DNA of 64,000 nucleotides. Origin: Fidelibacterota bacterium. GTDB taxonomy: Bacteria; Fidelibacterota; UBA8477; JABMPR01. The position numbers were made by a program, and so were the translations under genes. Numbering within the stretch: the first letter of the stretch is position 1; the number at the start of each line of letters is the position of its first letter. Positions 29,101 through 40,600 of this stretch are shown piece by piece. The stretch is from positions 1 to 64,000 of the forward strand of contig JADHVL010000014.1 in the NCBI GenBank assembly GCA_016784025.1. Reading direction: 5' to 3'. Under the pieces are notes generated by a model. It saw only the letters and a list, made by a program, of their open reading frames with translations. It did no database searches and had not been told where the DNA came from.

Positions 29101-32100
29101 TGACGACCTGGATTTGGAAACCGCACCTAAAACTTTTGGTTTACTCCTCCACCGCGCCATGGAAATGGAATGGTTCATTCCAGAAAACCATCTGGACCAG
29201 ATCCGACTTTTTCTCGAAGACGGAAATGTGGTTGATGCTGAAACCCAAAATCAATTTATTGAGGATCTTACTGACTGTCTTGAGATATATCGAAAGAGTC
29301 AGATAGCACAGAAAATCTCTCATCTTGATTCAGGTAATAAATTGCCAGAGTTGCCTGTCTTTGGCTTCCTGAAAAACAACACCCATATATTTAAAGTTTC
29401 AGGCATAATTGATCTGCTATATCAAAGCGGAGATGAGTGGGTTGTTCTCGATTACAAAACAGATAAAGAAGTTCCCCATGGGGATCAGTTGAAGCAGCAC
29501 GCCTATTGGTACCAAATTCAAACCTATCTGTGGATGCTTAAGCATTTGTATGGGATAGAGGCACGTGGAGAACTCTATTTCAATCGATTTGATACCCTGA
29601 TTCCAATCGCCTTCGAAGAGGACCTATACTTTGCAAATCTGGCTACCTTTGAGCATGGGCGAGGTTTAAAACCGATATTGCCTGGTGCTCAAGACCTAAA
29701 CCCCAGCTTGACCGGAATTTTAGAGCGTCAGGATGATATGGCAGAAATGCTCATCATAGAGCCGACAAAAAATAGTGGCGAGTTATTGGCTCAATCACTG
29801 GCAAAGGCCGGGCTCAATCATCCCAGGCTGCAAATCATGACCCTGGGCGAAGTTCGCAAAATGACCGAACCTGCTGGTCGCAGACTTACACCTTACCTGA
29901 CGCGTTTAGGTATAGCACAACTCTCAGGGAAACGGTTGCAATGGGGTGTGGTGAATCGTCTGGCTGAGGCTTTCTATAAAGCCACTGGCGGGGAGAGTGT
30001 AGTAGATGGGAAACTAGAACTATATGCCGAATTCTTAGCTTGGTGTGAAAAGCAATCTATACAGACACCTGGTCAAAATTCTGATTTAAAGCTTCTTCCA
30101 ACCTACAGGAAGATCATAGTGAACTCAATCCATTCCACTTCTCCTGCGGACTATGATTTTTTAAAAGCGCTTGCAGATGATCATGACCTCATCTTCTTCG
30201 ATCCCCTCAGAAGTGGCCAGGCAGTATCAGGATTTGACATGTCCATTGAGGCCTGGATGTCTCAGGAGCAAATGCCCTCCAAGGATAAGCGTCATAGCTA
30301 CACACCCTGCTTCTCCATTTATGAAGAAGCGGTTCTGGTGGGAGATCAAATTAGACAATTGATCAAGAACAATGTAGCACCCGCCGACATTCGGATTGCT
30401 GTCTCCTCCATGGAACGCTATGTCCCTGCCATAAAAAGGGTCTTTGATCAACAGGGTATTTCAGTGCGACTGAGTAAGCGTGAACCTGTAATGGAACGAC
30501 CAGTTACCCAATTGGCATTCGCACTTATTCAGGGGCGACTCCGGCAGCAGGTTTCCTGGGATATGGCCATGTCTGTTTGGCTCCACCCACTGGTCATTCC
30601 CAGTGGGGCAGATGGTTATGCGAGATTAAAACTTGATATCGAAATGCGCAAGCTTGGGGTCACCCAGATAAGTGAAACTCTTCCAGATCTGGTCTCACAT
30701 CCTAAACTTCAGGATACGGCGAAAGAACTGCTTCAATTTCTTTCTGAGACCTGGCAAACAGGACAGCCCCTGGGTTTGGTAGAGGCTGCTGACTGGCTGG
30801 TCGATATACTTAAAAATTTCCAGTTTGCCCATCGTCTGGATGCAGGTAGTGTAGCCTCCAAATCATATACATCATTGAAGAATGCCATCCTCGGTTTAGG
30901 TAAAGATTGGAAGAAATATTTAAGTCGCAAAGGGAGCCTTGCTGATCTAAATCGAGAATTGAGAGAGCGTTTGCGCGGTGTTGAAGTGGCATCATCGACT
31001 CAAGGGTTTGGAATCGATGTCATTTCACTATTGGACACATTGAATCTGAAGTCCGGTCATCTATTTGTCATGGGACTTACTGAGGGTCAGTTCCCCCTGA
31101 CCATGAATACAAATCCGTATTTAAAGGCTGCTTCTCTAAATCCCTGGTTTCTGAATCTATATTTATTCAAGCAGTGGCTCAGTTTCCCCAGTGGTCAACT
31201 TCATCTCTCTGCACCGACAAGGAATGCTGATGGAGCCGTGCTTCAGGAAAGCACTTTCTGCCAATATTTAGAGAAATCGGAATATCCAATTCTCACTTCC
31301 CTGACACAAGACCAGCAATACATTCAACTCTCAGGGAAGCGCTTCGCCACACCCAGTTCTCAGCGTCGAATTCGACACAATCAGTTGCAGAAAACCACAC
31401 ATCAAGGGGCATGGCAGGGCAAGCTGTATGATCACGATATCAGTGAATTTGATCATATTTCAGCTTCAGCGTTTGATGAGCTGATTAAATGTCCTCAACG
31501 TTACTGGTACAGTCGTAAACTTCGGTTGGAGGCTGCCGAAACCAATATTGCGGAACGTGAGGAAATTGAAGTGGGCAATCTGGTCCACAAGGTTCTGGAG
31601 CGGTTTGGACGAGATGGTGGTTTTTTATTGGCCAATGATAATTTTCCCGCAGCCCTCCAAAGATTGGAGGAGATCGCCACCGCGCTGCTGAAGGAAAAGG
31701 AAATTGATCTGGATGCTGACCTGCTCCATAATAAATGGGGTGAGTTATATTTTAGAAACTTTCAGGACGTAGAACAAAACCTCATAGCCGCCATGCTGAA
31801 AATGGAGCTTAGCGTGTTACCGGCATTCCGTGATGTTGGACTCCATGAGCAAGCATTTGGAGATGCTGAAGATGAGCAATCCTGGCCTGCATATAAGATT
31901 GAGGGCAGCTCCATAAAACTATCCCTACTGGGAAAGATTGATCGTGTCCTGGTATCAGGAAAGCAGGTCTGGGCAACTGACTACAAAACCGGAAAAGTTG
32001 ATATTAAAGAAAGCAAGGAACTGTGGACCAGTCAGATGCTGTTTTATTATCTGGTTCTTAAATCACAATATCCAGGAAGTGATGTCGTTTTGACCTATGA

Positions 32101-32383
32101 GCAGATCAAGGGCTACAGAGACAACGCCATTGGATTAAAGGGGTATATCGGAGACGTGGACTCTGATCATCCCGTGATGGATACACTACCCGCTCGTTCG
32201 AAGGCAACCTTGGCTATTAGTGATGAGGAAGACTGGACGGTTGAACGAATAAAGGCTGAGACGCTTAGCTATGCACAGGCCTTGGCGGACAACCATTTCC
32301 CTTTGACAACGCGAGATGAGAAGCATGCCTGTGCCTATTGTCCTTTTGATAGAATTTGCAGGAAGACTGCTTTACCGAGATAA
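26180..32383 (+). CDS. Single-polypeptide AddA-AddB-like helicase/nuclease (UvrD-family helicase + nuclease + AddB-like + second PD-(D/E)XK nuclease)
   Basis: 2067-aa uninterrupted ORF. AddA: 'EACAGAGKTWLL', 'ITFTRKAAAEMAGRI', 'ILFDEFQDTNDVRW', 'TIHKAKGLEYPVVLLPG', 'RLFYVAVTRAK', 'SGIIDLLYQSGDEWVVLDYKTDK'. AddB: 'LFVMGLTEGQFPLTM', 'CPQRYWYSRKLR', 'LGKIDRVLVSGKQVWATDYKTGK', 'CAYCPFDRIC'. Confidence 0.9.
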   Translation: MSIDLSKVFDLNKNVFIEACAGAGKTWLLSKRYSTIMNDFARQHETLVSKKDASNILVITFTRKAAAEMAGRIYEDLNKLLNDESLDNVDHDFGSFLRSASQNTKMHLRSTFSKNAISTIDSFCAQILREQAERLDIDPEFRIQDEADTQRMELETWEKYLGDCSRNGDQDLKILLEHLSVRHISEYVKKLQSSAQLMVGWLEHHSSTSPEDLQAEFKMRHPLPVALAEIESALIQLLDGLPSADEMLDSNHSQYQSLRDLKELLSNPIEDDYRYGQELIEFARRIGLTKDRKNYLKRLSVPSNVWPEDFKDEIKARLRDFKDKAEQLFPYEILMHEIPSVWDIEACLVNHHLAKFFQGYWAALNQRLKREGILSFNEVMLKTRDILRDDQIAALYGQRYQHILFDEFQDTNDVRWDIVRLIAEAGQGVLRNQGLFIVGDTKQSIYRFNQADVQVMNRVGKIIDEGDGWVLTADETYRSSQKYVVRVINPLISSTFPGEEDRDKIELYETVFRPTNAAISTIKADINAEISSCTVSVVLDDEASRGSAVDIFKTADLTLEWLEWIKENKLEPESGPSVGILLRSFTPILDYIRIFTSKGIEFEVLSSKGLFEQQESYDIYHLISVLANPLDDQALVGILRSPFFVMKDEDIQRLKDVAKDRSSSGWVWNGLKQLHPEICDNLRDWQQASAREPLDRLIEKIISEDERRLSWISETGGVLRLANLDRIILMVHQLSLDGLGLREIHEYFKFQIQHGDASQAELPGAARVQILTIHKAKGLEYPVVLLPGMQSPTPSDRSGVFIGRHEGDWQAGITLDSKRASHKTWMHEQIKEQTRAEEEAEDKRLFYVAVTRAKFGIGFIAKIKPETKAPATSRWGRYLQPVFDLELDKDLALNDPHALQKEWNDRSTSALTYDLTLGSDILLSEAERPVSTAADITQIDPVMQPLVYSEISPHTIMKWMDKKKYAGAEEGQLGDDLDLETAPKTFGLLLHRAMEMEWFIPENHLDQIRLFLEDGNVVDAETQNQFIEDLTDCLEIYRKSQIAQKISHLDSGNKLPELPVFGFLKNNTHIFKVSGIIDLLYQSGDEWVVLDYKTDKEVPHGDQLKQHAYWYQIQTYLWMLKHLYGIEARGELYFNRFDTLIPIAFEEDLYFANLATFEHGRGLKPILPGAQDLNPSLTGILERQDDMAEMLIIEPTKNSGELLAQSLAKAGLNHPRLQIMTLGEVRKMTEPAGRRLTPYLTRLGIAQLSGKRLQWGVVNRLAEAFYKATGGESVVDGKLELYAEFLAWCEKQSIQTPGQNSDLKLLPTYRKIIVNSIHSTSPADYDFLKALADDHDLIFFDPLRSGQAVSGFDMSIEAWMSQEQMPSKDKRHSYTPCFSIYEEAVLVGDQIRQLIKNNVAPADIRIAVSSMERYVPAIKRVFDQQGISVRLSKREPVMERPVTQLAFALIQGRLRQQVSWDMAMSVWLHPLVIPSGADGYARLKLDIEMRKLGVTQISETLPDLVSHPKLQDTAKELLQFLSETWQTGQPLGLVEAADWLVDILKNFQFAHRLDAGSVASKSYTSLKNAILGLGKDWKKYLSRKGSLADLNRELRERLRGVEVASSTQGFGIDVISLLDTLNLKSGHLFVMGLTEGQFPLTMNTNPYLKAASLNPWFLNLYLFKQWLSFPSGQLHLSAPTRNADGAVLQESTFCQYLEKSEYPILTSLTQDQQYIQLSGKRFATPSSQRRIRHNQLQKTTHQGAWQGKLYDHDISEFDHISASAFDELIKCPQRYWYSRKLRLEAAETNIAEREEIEVGNLVHKVLERFGRDGGFLLANDNFPAALQRLEEIATALLKEKEIDLDADLLHNKWGELYFRNFQDVEQNLIAAMLKMELSVLPAFRDVGLHEQAFGDAEDEQSWPAYKIEGSSIKLSLLGKIDRVLVSGKQVWATDYKTGKVDIKESKELWTSQMLFYYLVLKSQYPGSDVVLTYEQIKGYRDNAIGLKGYIGDVDSDHPVMDTLPARSKATLAISDEEDWTVERIKAETLSYAQALADNHFPLTTRDEKHACAYCPFDRICRKTALPR

Positions 32384-32401
32384 TTTTTTTAAATGCTGTC
32401 T

Positions 32402-32425
32402 AAGCTGGGATTCGAATCCCAGCTT
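32402..32425. terminator. Perfect 24-bp palindrome between convergent genes; terminator candidate
   Basis: AAGCTGGGATTCGAATCCCAGCTT; shares core GGATTCGAATCC with 14744-14769. Confidence 0.6.
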
Positions 32426-32481
32426 GGATATGCAACGAATCCCAGTCCGGAAATGCAACGAATTCCAGCCTGGATATGCAC
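32426..32481. repeat. 23-bp direct repeat, about 2.4 copies
   Basis: GGATATGCAACGAATCCCAGTCC / GGAAATGCAACGAATTCCAGCCT / GGATATGCAC. Confidence 0.75.
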
Positions 32482-32487
32482 AAATGT

Positions 32488-34296
32488 CTACCCCTCAAGT
32501 TTTGAGATAGCTTCCCCCTGAGTTTCCCAATTCTCAAGAAGGGATTCTAATTCACCATTTAGCTTTTCAATTGCCTTTGAAAGCTCTGCAAGTTTAGCAG
32601 GATCGGTGGCATTTTGCGGATTATGAAGTTCTGCTTCCAGGGCCGACTTGTTTAACTCAGCTTTATCAATATCCCGTTCAGTTTTAGTAAATGTTTTGCG
32701 CAGAGTTTTAAGTTGTTGGTGTCGCAGTTTATTGTTGCTGGGATTGCGAACTTCTATTGGTTCATCAATGTTGGTTAGTGACTTTTGATAGTGGGTTAAT
32801 TGGTAGGTGTCGGCAAAGACTTTTACAGTCCCATCCCCAGCCAGATAGATAATCTCATCACAAACTCGATCCATTAAATAGCGATCATGTGTAATCAATA
32901 GCAGGGCGCCGTTAAACTCCAGTAGACTCTCTTCAAGCACTTCCAGAGTAGGAATATCCAGATCGTTGGTCGGCTCATCCAGTATGAGAATCTCAGCCGT
33001 TTCCAACATGATCTTGGCCAGCAATACGCGGGCTCTTTCTCCACCTGATAGTTGGGAGATGGGGAGCTCCAACTGCTCCTTCTGGAATAGAAACTTCTGA
33101 GCCCAGGCGCTGACGTGGAGGGGAGTTCCGTGGAATATCACAGTATCGCTATCAGGAGCCAGAGCATGTTTGAGTGATAATTTCTCATTGGGAAGATGAC
33201 GCGACTGATCAAGGGTTACCAGATTCACGCCCTGGGTTATTTCAACCTCACCAGTATCGGTTTCCAACTGTCCGCGAAGGACATCTATAAGACTACTCTT
33301 ACCACTACCGTTGACACCCATAATGCCGATTTTCATCCGGGGAGAAAGAAAGATGTCCAGATCTTTAAACAGTATTTGACCCCCTCTGGTTTTGCTAATT
33401 CCTTTGGCGTGGAGAAGTTTTTTTGATCGACGGCTGCCGGATTCAAATTTTAGCCCAGCCTCAGTCTGCAGGTTATTCCGTTGTTTTATTTCAGAAAGAT
33501 CATCTATCATATCATGGGCTTTGTCGACACGGTACTGGGCTTTGGTGGTACGTGCTTTGGGTCCATGACGTAGCCAGTCGATTTCCCGCCTTACTTTATT
33601 TGTCAATGACTCTTCTTCCACACGTTGATCGTTTAGAACCTTTTCCTGGTCCTGGAGAAATTGAGAATAATTGCCTCTGACTTTCAGGTAGCCCTGTTTA
33701 TAGCGTCGATCAAGATCCATGATGCGATTGCAGGTATTCTCCAGAATAAAGCGGTCGTGGCTGATTAAGATGAATGCAAATTTTGCTTGTTGGAGAAACG
33801 ATTCCAGCCAGAGAATACCCTGTAGATCAAGATGGTTTGTCGGTTCATCCAGGAGCACCAAATCATTGTCCTGGGCAAGAATGCAGGCCAGCGCTACACG
33901 TTTCTTCCAGCCTCCAGATAAGGTACCAGAAATCCTATCAAGATCTGAAAACTGCATCTGCTCCTGGATATCATTGAGCTGTTTTTGTCTCTCCCAATCC
34001 TCAAGGTGATCTGGAAAATGTTGGGAGATGATTGCTCTGATGGATAGGTGCTCATCAAAGACATCAGTTTGGGGGAGATACGAAATACGAATACCTGAGC
34101 TGAAAGATATGTCACCATCATCAACCTGTTCAACACTGGCCAGGATTTTCAGGAGGGTTGATTTGCCAGCACCATTGGGACCGATAAGACCAATGCGTTC
34201 ACCTGAGTGGATGTTGACAGACAGGTTCTTAAACAGGAGGGTGTTGCTGTAAGATTTATGGATGCTCTGGGTAGAAATGAGAGTTGAAGGGGACAC
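32488..34296 (-). CDS. uup: ABC-F family ATPase, Uup-like
   Basis: Two ABC domains ('GPNGAGKSTLLKIL', 'LSGGWKKRVALACIL', 'GVNGSGKSSLIDVL', 'LSGGERARVLLAKIM') plus C-terminal coiled coil. Confidence 0.9.
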   Translation of the reverse strand: MSPSTLISTQSIHKSYSNTLLFKNLSVNIHSGERIGLIGPNGAGKSTLLKILASVEQVDDGDISFSSGIRISYLPQTDVFDEHLSIRAIISQHFPDHLEDWERQKQLNDIQEQMQFSDLDRISGTLSGGWKKRVALACILAQDNDLVLLDEPTNHLDLQGILWLESFLQQAKFAFILISHDRFILENTCNRIMDLDRRYKQGYLKVRGNYSQFLQDQEKVLNDQRVEEESLTNKVRREIDWLRHGPKARTTKAQYRVDKAHDMIDDLSEIKQRNNLQTEAGLKFESGSRRSKKLLHAKGISKTRGGQILFKDLDIFLSPRMKIGIMGVNGSGKSSLIDVLRGQLETDTGEVEITQGVNLVTLDQSRHLPNEKLSLKHALAPDSDTVIFHGTPLHVSAWAQKFLFQKEQLELPISQLSGGERARVLLAKIMLETAEILILDEPTNDLDIPTLEVLEESLLEFNGALLLITHDRYLMDRVCDEIIYLAGDGTVKVFADTYQLTHYQKSLTNIDEPIEVRNPSNNKLRHQQLKTLRKTFTKTERDIDKAELNKSALEAELHNPQNATDPAKLAELSKAIEKLNGELESLLENWETQGEAISKLEG

Positions 34297-34680
34297 AAGA
34301 GCTACTTTCTAATACAATTTCAACAGGATTGATAAATTACACCACATGAATCAATATAACAGTGACGACAGGTTATGCTATTTGTGCAAAGAAATAATTG
34401 TTACGCTAAGACTTCTAATAAAATATGGCAGAATGCTGAGTTATCATTAATATGTTAGTGAAATAATTGAACATGATTAAAATATTATTGCGATAGAAAA
34501 ATATTTCAATTAGTGAGGGAGATCATACCGGCGCGAAACGTTATAATTGTGACGCTTTTAGTGCTTGTATGCTGTACCCTCACCCCATATTATGTTCAAA
34601 ACGAAGAAAATGAAATGAATTAGCACCTAAGGTGCTGATATTGTTTTATTTATTGCATGCAACAAAATAACGGAGGAAGT

Positions 34681-37600
34681 ATGTGGCGTAAATTGTTACT
34701 AACTGGATTGATTCTTTCCGTGGCTTTTACATCGGCATTTGCTGTTGATGTACGGGCTGTTGGAGAAGATCATACCGCAGCTGTAATTGAGAAAAATAGA
34801 TTGGACATGTCTGATGCTAACAATTTGTTAGCAAGGGATGCATCAAGTCGTAATGATTTTGGTGTGCTCGATCTTAGATATGATTATATCTATGCAGTTA
34901 CAGATTTTACAATTCCATCTGGAGTTCCTGATATTACCGAGACTGTCACTGTCACTGACGTGGCAACTGTTGGTACCGTCACGATAGATTATGATTGGGA
35001 CACTGATAGTTATCCAGGAGAAGGAGCATTCAAGCTTACTTCACCTGCAGGTACTCAACTCACTATCGGAGCTGGTCAAACAGATGGACATTACACTGTA
35101 GCATTATCTGGCTTCACTGGTGAAGATCTCGCTGGTGATTGGGTCTTTTTAATTTCTGACTCTTACAGTGACGGTGGACATGCCCTTACAAATGCCACAA
35201 TGAACGTGGATGTTGCAGCAATCACACCTGAAATTAGTCTCTCTCCGGTTTCAATAGATTTTGGGGGCGTACCATTAGGAATGGTTCTTGAAGAAACCGT
35301 TACTATTTCAAACGTCGGCGGCGGAGCACTGACTGTTTCCAGTATTAGTGCTGATGATGCAAATTTTTATAGTGTAGATGCATCAGCAAGTGTTCCTGCA
35401 TTTGGATCAGTTGATATCACGGTCGGTTTCGACCCAAGTGCTGTTGGCGATTACACAGCTAGCCTGATTTTTGCCTCTGACGATGCTGGTTCCCCTGATA
35501 CAATTGCACTGTCCGGATCAGCTCTGCCTTCAATAGGTGGTCCCGATGCTGCTGGATATACCTGGGTAAATAGTTTTGATGTTGCCGGTCCTACTTATGC
35601 CTGGATCGATACAGTTGGTTCCACTGATGCGATCATTGCCAATGGTGATGACTATCGTGGTACAATTGATATCCCTTTTACTTTTAGGTTTTATGGAAAC
35701 CTTTATACACAATTGACAGCCACTACAAATGGTTGGATCGGTATGGGTCCAAGTTCAGGTTATACCAGTTCATTCTGGACAAACGAACCCATCCTGGACA
35801 CTTCCACACCAAATAATATCATTGCCCCATTATGGGATGATTTCAAAGCTGGTGATGCACCAGGTAGTTCAAGTTCAGCCCATGGAACGATTAAATACAA
35901 AACATTAGGAACTGAGCCCAATCGCCAGTTTGTTGTGATCTTTGACGAAATCGTTCGTGGAACCTACGATACTGATTATTTCAGTTTTGAAGTTATTCTG
36001 GACGAAGCCACAAGTGATATCACGGTCCAGTACCTTGATGTGCTAGGCAATACCTCAGCCGACAATGGCATTGGTGCAACCGTTGGAATCGAAAACATCG
36101 ATGGTAGCGACGGTTTGGAATACTTATACAATGGCTCACCACAACTAGTCTACGACGAAATGGCTATTCAATTCGTAGCACCTCCTCCTCCATCATTACC
36201 GAATATGGTGCTTGATGTTACGGCTCTGAATTTTGGTTCAGTTCCTGTTGGTGGATCAGCTAGTGCTGATGTCATGATTACAAATAATGGTAGCGGTGAC
36301 CTGGTTGTATCAGGTGCCACAGTTGCAGCTCCTTTCTCAACTACCTACTCAGGTACAATTGCTGAGAATACCTCTGCTACTGCAACCATCTTTTTTGATC
36401 CAACTGCTACTGGTCCATTTGCTGAGACACTAACCTTTACGGTTACCGGTGACTACACTGCTGATGATGATGCAGTTGCGCTCAGCGGAAGTGCCTATCC
36501 AGCAGACTTTGTTCTGGAAGATTTTGAAGGAGGAGCATTCCCACCTTATGGTTGGACGATCATCGATGTTGATGGTGGATCTGCCATCAATCCTGATCTT
36601 TCCTATATAGATCCTTATTCTGGTGAAGTTGCTGCAGAAGGTATGGGTTGTGCAGATGATTATCTCATCACACCATCCCTCACGATCCCAGCTGGCTATG
36701 CTGATTTCTCCTTCTGGCATGGACAAGAATCAGTCAATTATGAGAACTCTTTCAAACTGATGGTCTCTACAACTGGAACAGATCCTGCGGATTTTGTTGA
36801 AGTTGTAGATTATCCAAACGTGACTCCACCGGAAGCTGACGCTTGGACCATGGAAACAGTTGACTTGAGTGCTTATGCTGGGCAAGACATCTATGTAGCA
36901 CTTTATGTCTATTACAGTGAATCAAGTTATTACGGGTTTGGTTTTGATGATATCCTCATGCCACCCCTCACACCAAATACCAATACCCCTTTCTTCTCTG
37001 AATACATGGAAGGTTCAAGCAATAACAAGGGTATTGAAATCTACAACCTGACCGGTTCCACGCTTAATCTGGATGAGTATCAAATTGCTCAATCCAATAA
37101 TGGTGGCGGCTGGCAATACTATCACGCTTTTCCTGCCGGTGCAACTTTGGACCATCAGGATTTATGGGTGATAGTTACTGATCAATCTTTCCCAGAAATG
37201 CAGGCTATAGCCGATGAAGTTTTAGGCTATCCTAGTGTTGTTCATCATAATGGTAACGACGCGAGAGCACTGATACACATCGTTGGTACAGACACCACAT
37301 TTCTAGATATCATTGGTCTTCCCGATGATGACGGATATTGGAGTGTTGCAGGTGTTGCTGAGGGAACTCGTGAACATAATCTGGTCCGCAAACCTGACGT
37401 CGAAACAGGAAATACTGACTGGGCTCTATCAGCTGGAACTGATGTAGACGATTCAGAATGGATCGTATATGATCAGAATTTCTGGTATGGTTTGGGTTAC
37501 CACAATGAAGATTACCCACTACCTGGCGACAACTGTGATCTGGCACTTGTTTATGGCGATGTCAATGATCCTGCCATGGAAGGTGCAATTGATTCCTATG

Positions 37601-40600
37601 GCGCAGCCTGGTATACCTTCTACAATGATGGTACATATGATAATGTCTTTGCATCACTCTGTGGATCAGGTTTTGATACAAAGATTGAAGTGTGGGCTGG
37701 TTGTGATTCAGCAACATATATTGCCTATAATGATGATTTCTGTGGTACTCAGTCAGAAGTTGATCTTGGTGAATTGCCTGCTGGTGATTACTGGGTCAAG
37801 GTATATGGATATAGCTCAAGTTCAGGAGAGTACACGCTGAATGTTACCGGAACCAATGGCGTACCTGACTTTGTGGTAAGCTCCATGGAATACTATGGTC
37901 AGGATACTCTGGATGTTGTGGTTACCAATATTGGTGATGGCGACTCTCCTGGATATGCTGGAACTGATTGGCACGGTCTGTACGTTGATGGTGACTATCT
38001 CGGTTATGTTGCCGAAGATGGCATTGCCCTCCTGGCAGGCGCGAGCCATACCTATACTCTCATCGGTATCAATTATGACTTCCTCGGTGTAGGAATACAC
38101 GAGGTGGTATTTGAAGCTGATACAGATGATGATGTTTTAGAAATTGATGAAACAAATAATACCGATACCCTCATGATTGAGATTGGGTATCCACCTCTGG
38201 CTCCAAGACATGTTATGGCCATGGCAGGTGAAGCCCATGTATCTCTTTACTGGGAAACTGCTGTTATTCCAGTGCCAGATCTTGCAGGTCTTGGAAGAAG
38301 CATTCATGGTGTAAGCGAAACCAGAAGTAAACCAGCGGTTGTCTTCTCCCAGGAGTTGTTGGACAAACGTGACAGAGCTCGTGGATCTGCCTTCCGTGAA
38401 GCTGGAGATACTTGTGCTGAGGCAGTAGAACTCACAGTAGCCGATGGCTCTGTAGTTTCCGCTCCCTATGCACCATACTGGTATTCATACACACCTGCTG
38501 CAGATGGTTATCTGACAGCTTCTTCTGATGGTTTGACCACTGAAGATACCAAGGTGTATGCTTATGATGATTGTGATTTACCGTATATTGACTATGATGA
38601 TGATGGCGGAGCAGGACTCCAGTCCATTCTCACCATTCCTGTTACTGCCGGAACCACCTATTACTTTGAGTGGTCTGATCAGTACAGTTCAGCCGCTTTC
38701 GATTGGTCACTGACTTATATCGACTATCTACCACTTGCAGATCTTGAGGTTACAGAGATGTACCTTGAGGGTGATGCTGTCTTTGCTGTGATCACCAACA
38801 TTGGTGTTCTCGACGCTGCTGGTGTCTCTTGTCATTGGTGGGTTAATGGTGAGGATGTTGCGTATGAATATACCGATCTCCTTGTTCCAACAGCTGCTGA
38901 TACATTAGGTCTGTATGGATTTACATGGGCCAATCTTGGCGCAGGAACTTTCACTGTTGCCATGGATGTTGATTTCTGGGGTAGCGTAGACGAGATGTCT
39001 GAAGCAAATAACCTGGATTCAATCACCGTTGTTCTTGAAGATCCAGATTACATGCCAACTTATAATCTCTATCGTGATGATGTCCTTCTTGTAGGTGATC
39101 TCGATGCAATCAACAGAGACTTCGATGGTGAATATATCGATGAAGCTGTGGTAGCAGATGTTGAGTATACCTACTATGTCACACAGATATTAGAAGACTT
39201 AAGTGAAACTATCCCATCCGAGTCTGTTTCGGCAACTCCTTGGGCTCCTGTATTCTATCCCTTCCCATTCACAGAAGACTTTGAAGCTGTGACGGACCAC
39301 CTTACCCCATTCGGTTATGTCACTGAAGAAATTGGTGAACCAGATGGCGGAAACTGGGAAGTTGGAGATAGTGCATATTTTCAAACAAATGCATATAATG
39401 GCTGGCATCCAGCTGGTAGCACCGGTCAATTCGCAGGAATTGATGATGATGGTGTTGCCATTACCTCCAATGGTAATGAAATCCTGTGGACACCGTGGGT
39501 AGATTTTGCCACTGCAGTGAATCCCCAGATTCTCTTTAACTATACAGTTAGGGGTGGTCTTGGTGGTGAATTCATCGTCTTCGACGGTGAAGATGCTATG
39601 GTATATCCCCTTGAAGATGCACCAATGGAATGGTCAGGTGCACTGTTCAACCTTGGTGAATATGCTGGAGACGTCGTCCGTTTTGGTTTCCATTATGATG
39701 ATAATGGTGGCTGGGCTTATGGAATGGGTGTTGACAACATCGTTGTTGAAGAAGCACCTCTACCTGGCACGATCACTGGTACAGTACTTGACGTTGATGG
39801 TAACGCCATCGATCATGCTAATGTACATGCCATGGGTCTGTTTGCCGATGAAGGCACCATGACTGACGCAGCTGGTGTTTATACACTCACTGTTCCTGCT
39901 GGCGATTATGACGTTGAAGTCATGCGCGTCAATTATCATCCAGTAATGGCTGAAATGGTAACTGTCGCTGAGGGTGCTGCAACAACTCTAGACTTTGTTC
40001 TGGAAATGTACCTGCCAGCTCCAACTAACCTCATGGCCTATCCAAGTATGGTAGATACTACCATCGGTCTCATGTGGGCGCCTCCTGTTCCAATGGGTCA
40101 GGTTGCTTATGATGATGGAACCTATGAAGGTTTTGTTACACCAGTAAGTCCTTCTACTGCAGACAACTTCTTTGCTGCTCACTTCAAGGCTGCTATTAGT
40201 CCAGGATATGCGATCAACGAGGTCTCTGTCCTGTCTACAGCAACTGGTGCTGAGTCAGCATTTGAAAGTGTTTCTGTATTAGGCTCTGATGAAATGGGTC
40301 TGCCAGACTTTAGCAATGTTCTTTGGACAGCTGCTGGAGTGGATGCAGCATTGTATCCTGACGCAGCCTGGGATTTCTATCCAGTTGGTGTTACACCGAC
40401 TGAACACGATTTCTGGGTTGTTATTGAATGGCCTGTTGGCAATGAGTTTGGTCCTTATGTCGGTCATGATGATGACACTTTCATAGGCAACTCAATCTGG
40501 TCCAATGCTGCCGATACATCAGGCGCTCCTGCATGGATTATGGATCCAGGTACTTTCGCAATTCACGCTTACCTCGGTGAACCAAGTACTGGTCGTTCAG

